NCBI GenBank assembly: GCA_002794775.1
Contig: NBAY01000009.1
Span: 496,001-560,000 of the forward strand
Source: Porodaedalea pini
Taxonomy: Eukaryota; Basidiomycota; Agaricomycetes; Hymenochaetales; Hymenochaetaceae
Reading direction: 5' to 3'
Length of the DNA stretch: 64,000 bases
Shown: positions 34,604-44,594 of the stretch, piece after piece
How positions within the stretch are numbered: the stretch's first letter is position 1
Layout of the letters: every line of letters starts with the position of its first letter
The notes under the pieces: generated by a model
What the model was told of the DNA's origin: nothing
Database searches by the model: none
The model's input: only the letters and a program-made list of their open reading frames with translations
Made by a program: the position numbers and the translations under genes

Positions 34604-36344
34604 TTAGACGTACAACCACCTGCCGCGCTGCTCCGCCCAGCCGGCAAAGTCGACAGGGGCGGCGTTCTCAAACACCGAGCGCAGTGACGATGGCTGCACC
34701 GCGTCCCCGGTGTGGGCGGAGCCAGGTGTGTCTGGTGGAGTTGCGGGACCGCCATATGCACTGACGGGGTGCTCTTCCGAAGCGGCGTGGGGAGAGAGCA
34801 CGCCCACGCCAGAGCCACCGACAGATGTCAGGTACGGCTCAAACCCATCCGCGCGCAGCTCACTCATTAGCTGCTTTAATTTGTCTTCCGAAAAGCCTGG
34901 ATACGATGGTACGAGTCAGTGACCAGCAAGATAACACGACGATGCACTCGTTTGGGGGGGGGGGGGGTCGGCGAAACGTGTGATGGTGTGAGTACGTACC
35001 GTCAGGAACTAGGGTCACCGCACATCCGCCGCCTCCGGCGCCGGTGAGTTTCGTCTGCAAGTCGTACGCTGACGTCTTGGACTTAATCGCCTCGAGAGCG
35101 GGATGAGACACACCCAAGTCGCGCAGGTGAGCGTGATTTTCGTTGATAAGGCTCTGTTAAGATGCTTTAAGGATGCATTGAACTTTTGCGTATAATTTCT
35201 GGAAGCGCACCCCAATTCCACTTAGCTGATCTTCACGGGGAAGTTCTGGATCAGCAAGGACGCGGCGCGCCTCGTCACTGATATTTTGAATTGCCTCTAA
35301 TAGTCCGTTGACATACTCCGGATCCTACATAGCAAATATGTTGAGTAATTGTTACGAAAGATAGCGAAGCGGCACAAACATTCTGCTTCTTGAGTGCCAC
35401 ACCAGCAACAAGCGCCTTGGTGTTCCTTGGGACTTTCGTATCGATAAGCAGGAACTTCAAGGACTTGAAGCTACAACAGCCCCGATTTAGTCAACAGCAT
35501 ATGTAATCAAACCAACAACGTACCCGTGAATGGGTTCCATGCCGCCTTTCTTCCCAAAGCCCGGTCGAGTGTACGCAAGGGCGCCTCCGAAGACGGAGAC
35601 GCAATTGTCCACGCCACTTGGATTGCCGTGGAGAACCTTCTCCGCAACAAACGCCCAGCGGTTGATCTCCTCCGCCACATCCGCCGGAAGTGCGCGCCTC
35701 CCCTGATGACTCACATGCACGTGTCCCGGGTCCTCCGCGCCCGTCGGCGGGACAGTAGGAGCGGGGAGCGGCGGCACCGCGACGCGCTTTAGGACCAGCA
35801 GCAGTGTGCTCGCTGCGCATGAGGAGAACGACGCGGAGGAACCGAGGCCCGCGCCGACGGGTAGCGTGCTGCGTGCGCTGAAGTGTAACGCGGGGCGCGC
35901 GGCTGCATCATGTGTAAGCGTCATGTAGAGATAAAGGAACGTGAGCGCAGCGTTGCGCGCGGCCGGAACGTCGTGCGTTGAGACTGGGAGCGCACGGGTG
36001 GAAAGCGCCTCGATGAGTTTAGGGTCAAGCGTGTCTGGGTGGTCTGTACCAGGCGGAACATGCGTTGCGGCATCCCATGGAAGGCTGTCGATATCCCATT
36101 CGTGACGATAGTCTCCGAGGTCTGTGAAGTGAACGGAAATCTTGTTGTCCTGTCGAGGTGTCGTAAGCCCATAGCAGCGCAGGTCTACTGAAGCCGCTAG
36201 TGCAGTCTATTATAAGCAACAACTCTGTTCAGTGGTCGCAAACGATTTTAGAAAGAAAGAAAAAAGACTTACAACGCCATGTACGACAGCGTGTTCGCCA
36301 AATAGAATGACTTTACCCGGTGCGCTGACGAACCATTCTCTATC
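34604..36344 (-). CDS. ERG12: Mevalonate kinase module (3' part of a fused frame)
   Basis: GHMP kinase that phosphorylates mevalonate in isoprenoid synthesis. Motifs: N-terminal SAPGKVILFGEHAVVHG, then TALAASVDLRCYGL, the ATP loop LPVGAGLGSSASFSSC, GNPSGVDNCVSVFGG, FLLIDTKVPRNTKALVAGV and C-terminal LTGAGGGGCAVTL. The stop is at 34604. Known exons: the end of 36603-36273, 36206-35524 and one starting at 35470. The exon that begins this domain (36603-36273) opens with the last part of cystathionine beta-lyase in the same frame, with no stop and no ATG between. The kinase therefore appears to be made only as the C-terminal half of a bifunctional protein. A 14-G run lies in one of its introns. 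Confidence 0.92.
34954..34967 (+). repeat. Poly-G homopolymer (14 G)
   Basis: An uninterrupted run of G on the plus strand inside a mevalonate kinase intron. It is prone to length variation and sequencing error but lies outside coding exons. Confidence 0.9.
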
Positions 36345-37850
36345 ATCCTTGCCGCGTCCTTCCGGCTCGTTAAGCGCAAGTTTCTCGACTGCACGACTGA
36401 TTGCGTGGCCTTCGCGCTTCAAGGAAGCGCGGACGTAGTGGAGCCTATCAACACCTTGTTCGAGCGTAATAGCACCCGCTTCGAGCAAGGCGTGCTCGAG
36501 GTCATCGAGGAGATCAGCGGTGTCTTCGATTCCGACGCAAAGACGGATGAGATCCTCCGGAAGACCGCGTTCCGCGCGTGTAGCAGCGTCAATCGAAGCA
36601 TGCCTAGAATGATGAAGATAAATAAGAATGATTTGGTAACAACAACTTGATACTGAGGACGTACGACATGACGCAGGGCATGCTGATGAGCGAGTTCACG
36701 CAGCCAAAGCTCACACTGATGCCCCAGAGGCGCGTCGCTCCAACGATGCGCTCGCTAAGCGCCTTGTCTCCGGTCTTGAAACTCAAGACAGCACCCGGCC
36801 CACTTGCGATGCGCTCGTGGATTTCGCGACCAGGATGATTCTCCAAGCCCGGGTAGTGAACAGTAAAGCCGAGTCTGTCGAGCATGGTCGCAACGGCCAT
36901 CGCGGAGGACTGCTGACGATCCATACGTATGGCAAGCGTCTTCGTCCCGCGCAGAAGCAGGAACGCGTCGAACGGCGAAAGCCCATTGCCGATGGTGTTT
37001 ATAGTGAATGCTATGTGCTGCGTGTATGTCAGAGCGCGATCAAAACGAAAAGAAAAAAGGGCGCACCTTTCCGAGATCATCGCGGTTACAAGTGATGATG
37101 CCCGCCATGAGGTCATGATGTCCGCTCAAGTACTTTGTTGCACTGTCATAGACAATGTCTGCGCCATGTTCGAGTGGCCTTTGCAAATAGGGACTCATCA
37201 TCGTGTTGTCGACAACAACGATCGCCTCCGGAGCGCGCTCTTTCACGTCGGCGGAGATCTTCGCGAGGTCTGCGATCTTGAGCAGCGGGTTCGTCGGGCT
37301 CTCGAGCAGAACCATCGCGGTCTTGCCCGCCTTGATATACGGCAGGATGCTCTCCGCGTTCGTAGTGTCGACGTGGTGCACGATGACGCCGCCGTGCGAC
37401 TTGAGGTAGCCCAGCAGGCGGTTCGTCCCGCCGTACAAGTCGTCGCCGGCAATGACCTCGTCGCCAGGCTTCAAAAGGCGAGTGATCACGTCCATGGCAG
37501 CCATTCCGGACGACACGGCGAACGCGTGCTCCGCGGACGATATCTTCGCCAGGTGGTGCTCTACACATCAGAACAAGCAGAACAACAGTAAATGCATGCC
37601 ATCACACGCAGGAAAGCAGAAAGCACTCACCGAGATGGCTCCTGGTTGGGTTGCCGCTGCGTGTGTAGTCATACTCGCCAGCGACGCCCTTGAATGTCGC
37701 AGTCTGATAAATGGGTACCGAGCTCGCCGCATACTGATCTTTCATGTCCGGGTTCTCGACTGTCGCGCATAGTGTCGCGAAGCGGTATGGCTTGCGCGGG
37801 GCGCGCGGAGACTCGGGCCCCGGCGTTGGTAGGTCAAAGTTATTGGCCAT
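36345..37850 (-). CDS. STR3: Cystathionine beta-lyase module (5' part of a fused frame)
   Basis: PLP-dependent Cys/Met-metabolism enzyme, expected to split cystathionine to homocysteine. Exons 37850-37631, 37560-37067, 37017-36665 and 36603-36273 are fully phase-consistent. Motifs: YDYTRSGNPTRSHLEHHLAK, SSGMAAMDVI, VVVDNTMMSPY, the Schiff-base lysine in SATKYLSGHHDLMAG, and the C-terminal RGLPEDLIRLCVGIED. The lyase core ends near 36467 (LEHALLEAGAI). About 40 linker residues then lead without a stop into mevalonate kinase. The lyase versus gamma-synthase call rests on overall resemblance. If the first kinase intron is retained, a stop follows within about 20 codons. Confidence 0.9.
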
Positions 37851-38309
37851 GGTGTGTTATCTCCACTGGTGATGGATGGAGAGAAAAGAGGACAAGACAC
37901 AAGAATGTTGGGGAGCGCTGTGCTTGCCGACGATGGCGTGCTTGTATGCAAGCCAATACGGCCGAAGCGCGGATATTAATGTCTTCTTTTCAACAAAATC
38001 GGAAACAAAATAAAGTAGAAAATCAGCCGTGAACGACGAAAGACCGGCCTACACAAGAACTCTATAAACAAAGAATGAACAGATAAACCTGAGATTCACT
38101 ATATATGTTATTCTTTAGTTGTAGGGCTGAGCACATCGGCCTTTGCCGACTGACTCAGATGCTTTTGTCTAACTTAAGAAACGCGGCGGGTAGGATACTA
38201 TTATTAGGAAAGAAACGTGAAGCTTAAGGCCTGCGTGTTCGCATAATATACAAACAAGACTAGACGGCGAAAATTGAAATAAGGTAGTCGAACATCGAGA
38301 TCCCTTCTC
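37851..38309. other. Upstream region of the fused gene
   Basis: Separates the lyase start from the 3' end of the intradiol dioxygenase gene, which is on the same strand. It must contain the promoter of the fused gene. No gene was seen. Confidence 0.5.
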
Positions 38310-39868
38310 TCAAAACCATCCGGTCTTCGCGTTGAGACGAAATTCAGCAGTCGCTCCTGCAGCGATCTTCAACCCGGGCTCACTCATCTGCCCAAGTTTC
38401 GAATTCCACCACTCAACACGCTTTCGCGTAACCTCATCGTTGGATGGAAGCACCGGAAAGTCTTTATACGGCCTCCCCTCATCAACGTCCTTGTCCGGTA
38501 CGCTCCAGGCCTGCACCATATTCCCCTCACGTGTCTTGCGCATATAATTCACACTTCACTAATTATCAGACAACGCGAGCGAAACAAAAGTCGAGACAAG
38601 ATGCACGTACAAGTCGCTCCTAATTAATTGTATATCATTCGCCTCACAGACGTACATTTGCGTCGTCAAGTCGTCGTATCCTACCGTACCCGGCGGTGCA
38701 GGCGGGGCGTGCACCCACATGTGAAAGTGCGCCGCGCGCATACCTCCTGCGACGCCATACGCACCCGGCGCGACTGTAAGTACCTCGGCGTAGCCCTGGT
38801 CGTCGGTCACGATGCGCCCGCGCAGTGTATATGTCGAGAAATAGTAGCTGCCCGACGTGTCTGCTTGCCACCAGTCGAGCACCGCACCAGGGAGTGGGGA
38901 TCCGTCCGGGGACAGCACACGCACTGTCATGAGAAACGGACGGAACTCTGGCGAGTCGACAGTAAGTTCCCAGCTGTAATGAACAAATTCTTGGCAATAA
39001 CTGACTCTTCAAGAGTGAGACAGGAGCCAAGATGGCTTTGCCTTTCTCGATTCGCCTGTCTGGAGAATCGAGGATATAGAAGGGGCCTTTCAGCGGAAGT
39101 CAGAAACTTCGACCGGGAGTGTAGGCCGTGCAAGCAACGTACCCTCTACGTCAGCTTGCTTGTTGCGTTTCCCTAGCCAGAAGCTCCAGAGGAATGGATT
39201 TTCATAAGTGCTGAGCATCGCAAGTAGCCTGATCCCGCTTTTGACAAGCGTTGAGTACGAGACAGGAAAAGAAGCAAACTCCAGAGTCGTTGAAGACACT
39301 TCACTCATCGCAGTTCCGTAGTGCAAACAGTAGGAGGATAGGGGGAGGGAAAGCACTGAGCATTCTTCCCATCACCAGGGCATTTTAAAGCCCGTTCGGC
39401 CCCAGAGGATCTACTTCGCCTACCACCCAAATCAATACGCTAGACTTTCCGGGGCGTACGCGAACGGCATCTTTCGGACCTATAAACAAGCGCGCATTTC
39501 ACCGACACACGCCCATTGAGCGTGGACAGCTGTGAAGTTTAGTTCTCTTGTGAGCGACATTAAAAGTGCCTCGTGATTTGTAGGGATCCGAGTCGGAATG
39601 GTCTCTTCTTCAATTCACTTAGGATATAAACTTGACCACGCTTGTCCTGACTTGCTGATGCGTGCCTTTCAGCTTGAAAGAGTTGAGTCACATGTTAGTC
39701 GTCCGAGTCGAAATCCTAGGTTAGCGCTTCAGGGACAGCCCAAGTCATGAGCCCGGATGAGTTCGAATTTGAGGAGCTTGTAGTCTTTGACTTGAAGTAA
39801 TACGCGCGGAGTCACTGGTAACTGGAGCTTGAGAGAAAAAGATATACCTCCAGAACTGGGTGATTCTG
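38075..39868. repeat. Segmental tandem duplication, unit 1
   Basis: This unit and the one at 39975-41507 share diverged similarity along their length. The start has gaacagataaacctgagatt in unit 1 versus gaacaagtaaacctgagatt in unit 2. The dioxygenase body matches, and the end has ccagaactgggtgattc versus ccagaatcgggtgatcc. It contains the intact intradiol dioxygenase gene. Borders are approximate. Confidence 0.75.
38310..39308 (-). CDS. Intradiol ring-cleavage dioxygenase
   Basis: Non-haem Fe(III) dioxygenase of the catechol/hydroxyquinol 1,2-dioxygenase type, cleaving aromatic diols between the hydroxyls (lignin-derived aromatics in wood decayers). The start MSEVSSTTLEFASF at 39308 leads to an N-terminal helical part, then DVEGPFYILDSP, VRVLSPDGSPLPGAVLDWWQ, the tyrosine ligand region GSYYFSTYTLRGRI, the histidine ligands in MRAAHFHMWVHAP, and a C-terminal SVPDKDVDEGRPYKDFP. 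There are about four exons. No signal peptide is evident, so it is probably cytosolic. A decayed copy lies immediately beyond it. The exact substrate cannot be told. Confidence 0.88.
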
Positions 39869-39974
39869 ACAGTAAATATACTTCTAAAGCTTAGGCAATT
39901 ATTGAAAAACAGAGAACAACAGCCAACAACAACTTGAAGGAGAGGCTGCCTGTTCTAAAGTTCCTTAGATAGAG

Positions 39975-41507
39975 AAAATGAACAAGTAAACCTGAGATTA
40001 GACCGCGACGTGCCTTTTCTATTTTGTAGTCAGCCGATCGACTCTGGTTGGCTGGAAAATACGGATGAAAGGAAGAGGTTGAAGTGTCACATAATGCACA
40101 AACAAAACTAGAAGACGGAAGCAAAAACAAGTCGGTAGAGCATTGAGATCCCCTCATTCAATACGGTCCGGCCTTCGCACTAAAACGGAGCTCAGCAGTC
40201 GCTCCTGCAGCGACTAGCTCACTCGTCTGCCCAAGCTTCGTACTCCGCCACTCGACACGCTTCTGCATAACCTGTTCATTGGATGGAAGCTCCGGAAAGT
40301 CTTTACACGGCTTTCCCTCATCATGTATCTTGCACATATGATTCACACTTCGCTGATCATCAGACAAAAGCAAGCTAACACAAAGACAAGTCAAGACGAG
40401 ATGCACTCACAAGTCGTCCCGCATTAGCCGCACGACATTCGCCCCGCAGACGTATAACTGCGTACTCAGGTCGTCGTGGGGTCGTGGGCAGGTTTACCCA
40501 GTTGCACAGGCGGGGCGTGCATCCCGGAGGTGGAAGTGGCCTGTGCCTTGTGTGCCTGCTCATCGCGGGGCCATACGCACCAGGAGCGACCATGAGCACC
40601 TCGGCGTAGCCCTGCTCGTTGACCACGACGCGCCCACGTAGAGAGTATGTCGAGAAGTGCCTGACGCGTCAGATTGTAACCAGTCAAGAACCGCTCCAGG
40701 GAACGGAGATTCGTCCGGGGAGAGCATGCGCACCGTCATCAGATACATATGAGCGGAACTCTGGCCAATCGACGGTCAAATTTTAGCTTCAACGTGACAA
40801 TTCTAGCAATTGCTGACTCTCCAAGAGCGGAGCAGGGGTCAAGATGGCCTTGCCTTTCTCGACTTGCCTGTCTGGAGCGTCGATTATATGAAACGGTCCT
40901 TTTTCCATGAATTAGGAACTTCAGCCGAAAGCATAGACCCGTACAAACGATAGCACCTTCCGTAGCAGCTTGTTTATTGCTTTTCCCGAACCAGAAGCTC
41001 CAGACAAGAGTGTTGTCATAAGTTTGGAGTACCACAAGCACCATGATGGCGCACGGGTAAAGTTTTACAGTCGTAGCAGACATCGGAGGCCCGTAACACC
41101 AGTAGCAGGAGGACAGGAAGAAAGCAAAGTTTTGGCTGCAGGGAACGCTGTCCCCATTACTGTGGCATTTTGTATGAATTTAGCCTGCATCTTTCGGAAA
41201 CGCATGAAGTCCCAAGTTTTTTGGGCGCCAGAGGATGGTAGGAAGTTTTGGAAAGCTAAAAGTATCTGAGTCGGCAAGTATCCTTCAAACTATTTGGGAC
41301 ATGCCGTTTTGTACTGGTCTTTGTGTTCCTGTATACATTTAGTTGTCCGAGTCGGAATCCCAGTGTAGCACACTGTGGACAGCTCAAGCCATGAACCCAG
41401 ATAAATCGGAATTCCACAAGCCTGCGGTCTTTAATTTGAAGTAATGCGAGTGGACTCAAACTCAAAGAACTTTAAAAATGCCTCCAGAATCGGGTGATCC
41501 CGGCAAG
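39975..41507. repeat. Segmental tandem duplication, unit 2
   Basis: Second copy of the unit at 38075-39868, shorter and more diverged. It contains the decayed dioxygenase copy. Both units end in a matching stretch around the phrase 'gtccgagtcg' (39700 and 41345) and 'ttgaagtaat' (39793 and 41434). Confidence 0.75.
40158..41083 (-). pseudogene. Decayed intradiol dioxygenase copy
   Basis: It aligns along its length with the gene at 38310-39308 but is broken. The N-terminal part survives (TLVWSFWFGKSNKQA against FLWSFWLGKRNKQA). The core keeps VRMLSPDESPFPGAVLDWLQ and then lacks the Tyr-containing stretch, continuing out of frame (SRHTLYVGAS). The His-ligand region is frameshifted. The C-terminus (AGATAELRFSAKAG) is still readable. 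Loss of iron ligands and several frameshifts argue against function. Confidence 0.85.
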
Positions 41508-41632
41508 GCAGATCCTTCCCACACTCACGTACTCGCTCTCCCATTTCGACTTTCGACACAGCGCTCGTCCGTTCTCAACCTTCCCCCACTCTTTAGAAAA
41601 TTCCCCACAAAAAAATAGCAGCAGCAGCGAGG

Positions 41633-42359
41633 ATGTCCCGTCTGCTTGCGAGTCTGCGCTCCGCGCGCCCCTCGACGTCGTTCGGCCGCTCGGCGGCGCG
41701 TCGGCTGAACTCGACGAACTCGACACAGCAGAAGGCGCAAGAGACGGCGCAGAAGGCACAGGAGAAGGCTCAGGAAGCACTGGTGGCCGCGCAGAAGGGA
41801 TTTGCGAAGGCGGTGGAGGCGGCGAAGAAGGCGAGTGGTGGTGTCGGCGAGCGGGCGGGGAGTTTGTTGGGATGTGCGTTTCTTTTCGTTTGGGCTTTTC
41901 CTTCATGTCGAACTGACAGGTTTTTTTTTCTCCTTCCTTTTTTATTATTACTTGCGCTTTGACACACTTGCTTTATGTTGCTCTCTCTTTCTTGATGGCT
42001 GGATACGTAGCGTACCGCGAGCCGCTGGTATACAACTTCCAAGTCGGCCGCGAACTGCTCAAGCAGGTGTACCTCGCAGAACGAATGCAGCCACCGTCTT
42101 TCTCTACCGTCACGAGCGTGTACCAGACGCTCTGGCAACGCGCGAGCAGCCCTTCGTACTGGCGCGAGCTCCTCCGCACGGGCGAGTACAAGCGCGTTGG
42201 CGTCTATGCGCTGGAGGCATACGGGATTTTCAAGGTGCGTTCGCGTACTTTCGTCGTTTTTTATTTGGCGTGATAAACTTACGGGGTTCATTCTATGGTT
42301 GTGATTAGATTGGGGAGATCCTGGGACGCAGACATCTCGTCGGGTACAAGTTGGACTGA
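41633..42359 (+). CDS. ATP20: Mitochondrial F1Fo ATP synthase subunit g
   Basis: Small inner-membrane Fo subunit that helps dimerise ATP synthase. The N-terminus MSRLLASLRSARPSTSFG is Arg/Ser-rich without acidic residues, a typical mitochondrial presequence. An Ala/Lys/Gln-rich helix follows (repeats of QKAQE). Exon 2 gives YREPLVYNFQVGRELLKQVY and YWRELLRTGEYKRVGVYALE, the conserved family block, and exon 3 ends IGEILGRRHLVGYKLD. The three exons join in phase. Confidence 0.9.
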
Positions 42360-43108
42360 TAGAAACTATCGCATCCTCACAGAGGAGTAATCATTATTGC
42401 ACTTTTGTTTTCGTTTCACACATCCGCGCGATAGACAATGCCACTGTATCAAGCTTTCGTAAAATTCTAGTGAAGACTTGCCAGGGCCGTTACAGCAACG
42501 GAACTCCTGCGGTGTTATATTGGCAACTGGCGAGAAACTCGGACACGCACTGTGTATTCCAATTCGATCCTGGTGGCACCAGCTCGCAGAGCGCTATGCA
42601 TTCAATCTTTAAGTTGGCGTGCTAGGATCTCTGGAGACGTGGCTGCGTCTCTGTTATCGTACTCTGTTGAATCTGAGGTAGATAATCTTAAATGACTTTA
42701 AGCGCGTGTCTGGAAATGAATTCTAGTCAAACTCGAGACGCCCTGAGACTGACTAGTTCCATTATTGTCATTTGTGTACTTTCATCTAAGTACGAATACC
42801 AAATGTAGTGCATGGCACATGCGCAAAAGGGCAAAGAAAGCCTTCGTAGGTGTTGTGCATGTGCCAGGGGCACCGGCGCGTTATCTAGCTTGAGCGCCCG
42901 CCGGGCACACACGAGATAAGAAGAGAACGGTTTCGTTTGCACGGATCGTCTCGGATCCCTCGCAGCTTTTCTACATTATCAGTACTGGGGTGGTATAAAG
43001 ACTGCAGGGCCTCAGACTAGATTGAACAAGGCTTTCTACATCTTCTCCTCACTCCTGGCAGCCCCCTTATCTCCAAGAACGTTCCAGAGATCCGACTCTG
43101 ATTCGGTA
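42360..43108 (+). other. Intergenic, no gene seen
   Basis: About 750 nt between ATP20 and urate oxidase, including the urate oxidase promoter (a GGTATAAAGA TATA-like element near 42992). Confidence 0.5.
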
Positions 43109-44395
43109 ATGTCTGCATCTGCTAGTGTGGGCCTGGTGAAGGCGCGCTACGGGAAGGACAAGGTGCGCGTGTTCCGCATCGTGCGCGGCGATGGATGGCA
43201 CGATGTTGTGGAGTACGAGGTGTGTGCGCTCGTTGAGGGTGCGATCGATACTAGGTGTGTGTACTGCCCAGGGTCGACTTGTGCATTTCTTCTCTGTCCT
43301 CTGTCGACTTTGGAGACCTCTGATCATGAAGAAAAGAAGAGAGCTGACGAGGTTTGAAACTTGAATTAGCTTCACGCAGGCGGATAATAGCGTTGTCGTT
43401 GCTACGGACTCGAGTGCGTCTCTTCATTCATACATGATGCATACAGTCTAACGAGTGTGCCCTAGTCAAGAATATCACATACTGTGCGTACAGCATATAT
43501 ACGTCTCTCGCGCGTGATCTCATTCAACACTCAAAAAACACGTATTTCATCCGACAGACCTAGCAAAGACCTCGCCCTTCGTGCTCGTTCCGGAGCTCTT
43601 CGGGCTGCATCTCGGCGCGTTCCTGCTGGGCAAGTACGCACACCTACACCGCGCATTCGTGACGGTCGCACAGCTGCGCTGGCAGCGCATTTCTGTGGAT
43701 GGGAAGGAGCACCCGCATGCATTTTGGAGGGATGGAGAGGAGAAGAGGGTAGTGAACGTCGAGGTGCGTTTCTTTTTCTTGACTGTTTGAATCGGACTTG
43801 ATAGAGATGGGTAGATTGACGCGACGGAAGGGAAGGACGCGATGACGGCGAAGGTGACGTCCGGAATTAGTGACCTACTTGGTGAGTCGGCTTGAATTTT
43901 GAATCTGACATGAGGCTGATGCAATAGACGTCAGTGCTCAAGTCAACGGGATCGGCATTCGAGAATTTTGTGCGGGACGAGTTCACGACGCTCGTCGAGG
44001 TGAACGACCGCATCTTCTCGACATCCGTCGACTTGCAATATGAATTCAGCCCGATCCAACTTGGTGGACACTCTTCGCTTGAAAGTGCGCTCTCAGAGCT
44101 CAAAGACTCGCATGTCTTTGACGCAGTCGCGGCGCGTGCGCGTGCGATCACGCTGACGGTGTTCGCGACGGACGAGAGCGCGAGCGTGCAGGCGACGCTG
44201 TACAAGATGGGGGAGCAGATTGTCGGGGAGCACGCGCGCGTGCAGCGCGTGTCGTACGTGTTGCCGAACAAGCACTACATCCCGGTGGACATGAGGTACA
44301 TTGGAGTGGACAACCTGACGCCGGCGAAGGCGGAGGTGTTCTGCCCCGTTGCGGCGCCGAGCGGGCTGATCAGTGCGACTGTGGCCCGCAAGTAG
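43109..44395 (+). CDS. Urate oxidase (uricase)
   Basis: Cofactor-free oxidase converting urate to 5-hydroxyisourate in purine catabolism. The start MSASASVGLVKARYGKDKVR includes the GKDKV motif; then VVVATDSIKNITYYLAKTSP with the Thr/Asp of the active site, FGLHLGAFLLGKYAHLHRA, FENFVRDEFTTLVEVNDRIF and the C-terminal NKHYIPVDMRYIGVDN. About seven phase-consistent exons. The frame is open upstream to 43022 but 43109 fits the family start. The C-terminus is VARK, not an SKL-type peroxisomal signal. It is the family's normal length of about 300 aa. Confidence 0.93.
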
Positions 44396-44594
44396 ACAAA
44401 GAAAAGAAAATGTATTAGTTTTTGTATTACATCAGCCAGATTGGAGTAGAATAGCCATTTTGAGCGAGGTATGACGTACATGTTAGGAAAGGGAGAAATA
44501 GGCAGTTTAGCCTGAACAGCTTCACAAAGTCGACCAACACCCCGAACATCATCATACAGCACACCGCCGACGCCCGACAGCGACAACGACACCG

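Noticed and set aside
36929..37591. 220-codon plus-strand open frame
   Set aside because: It is antisense to the cystathionine beta-lyase exons and reflects their codon bias.
41472..42308. Open frames of 144-173 codons overlapping ATP20 on both strands
   Set aside because: They are shadows of the ATP synthase subunit g exons, which join in phase and match the family.
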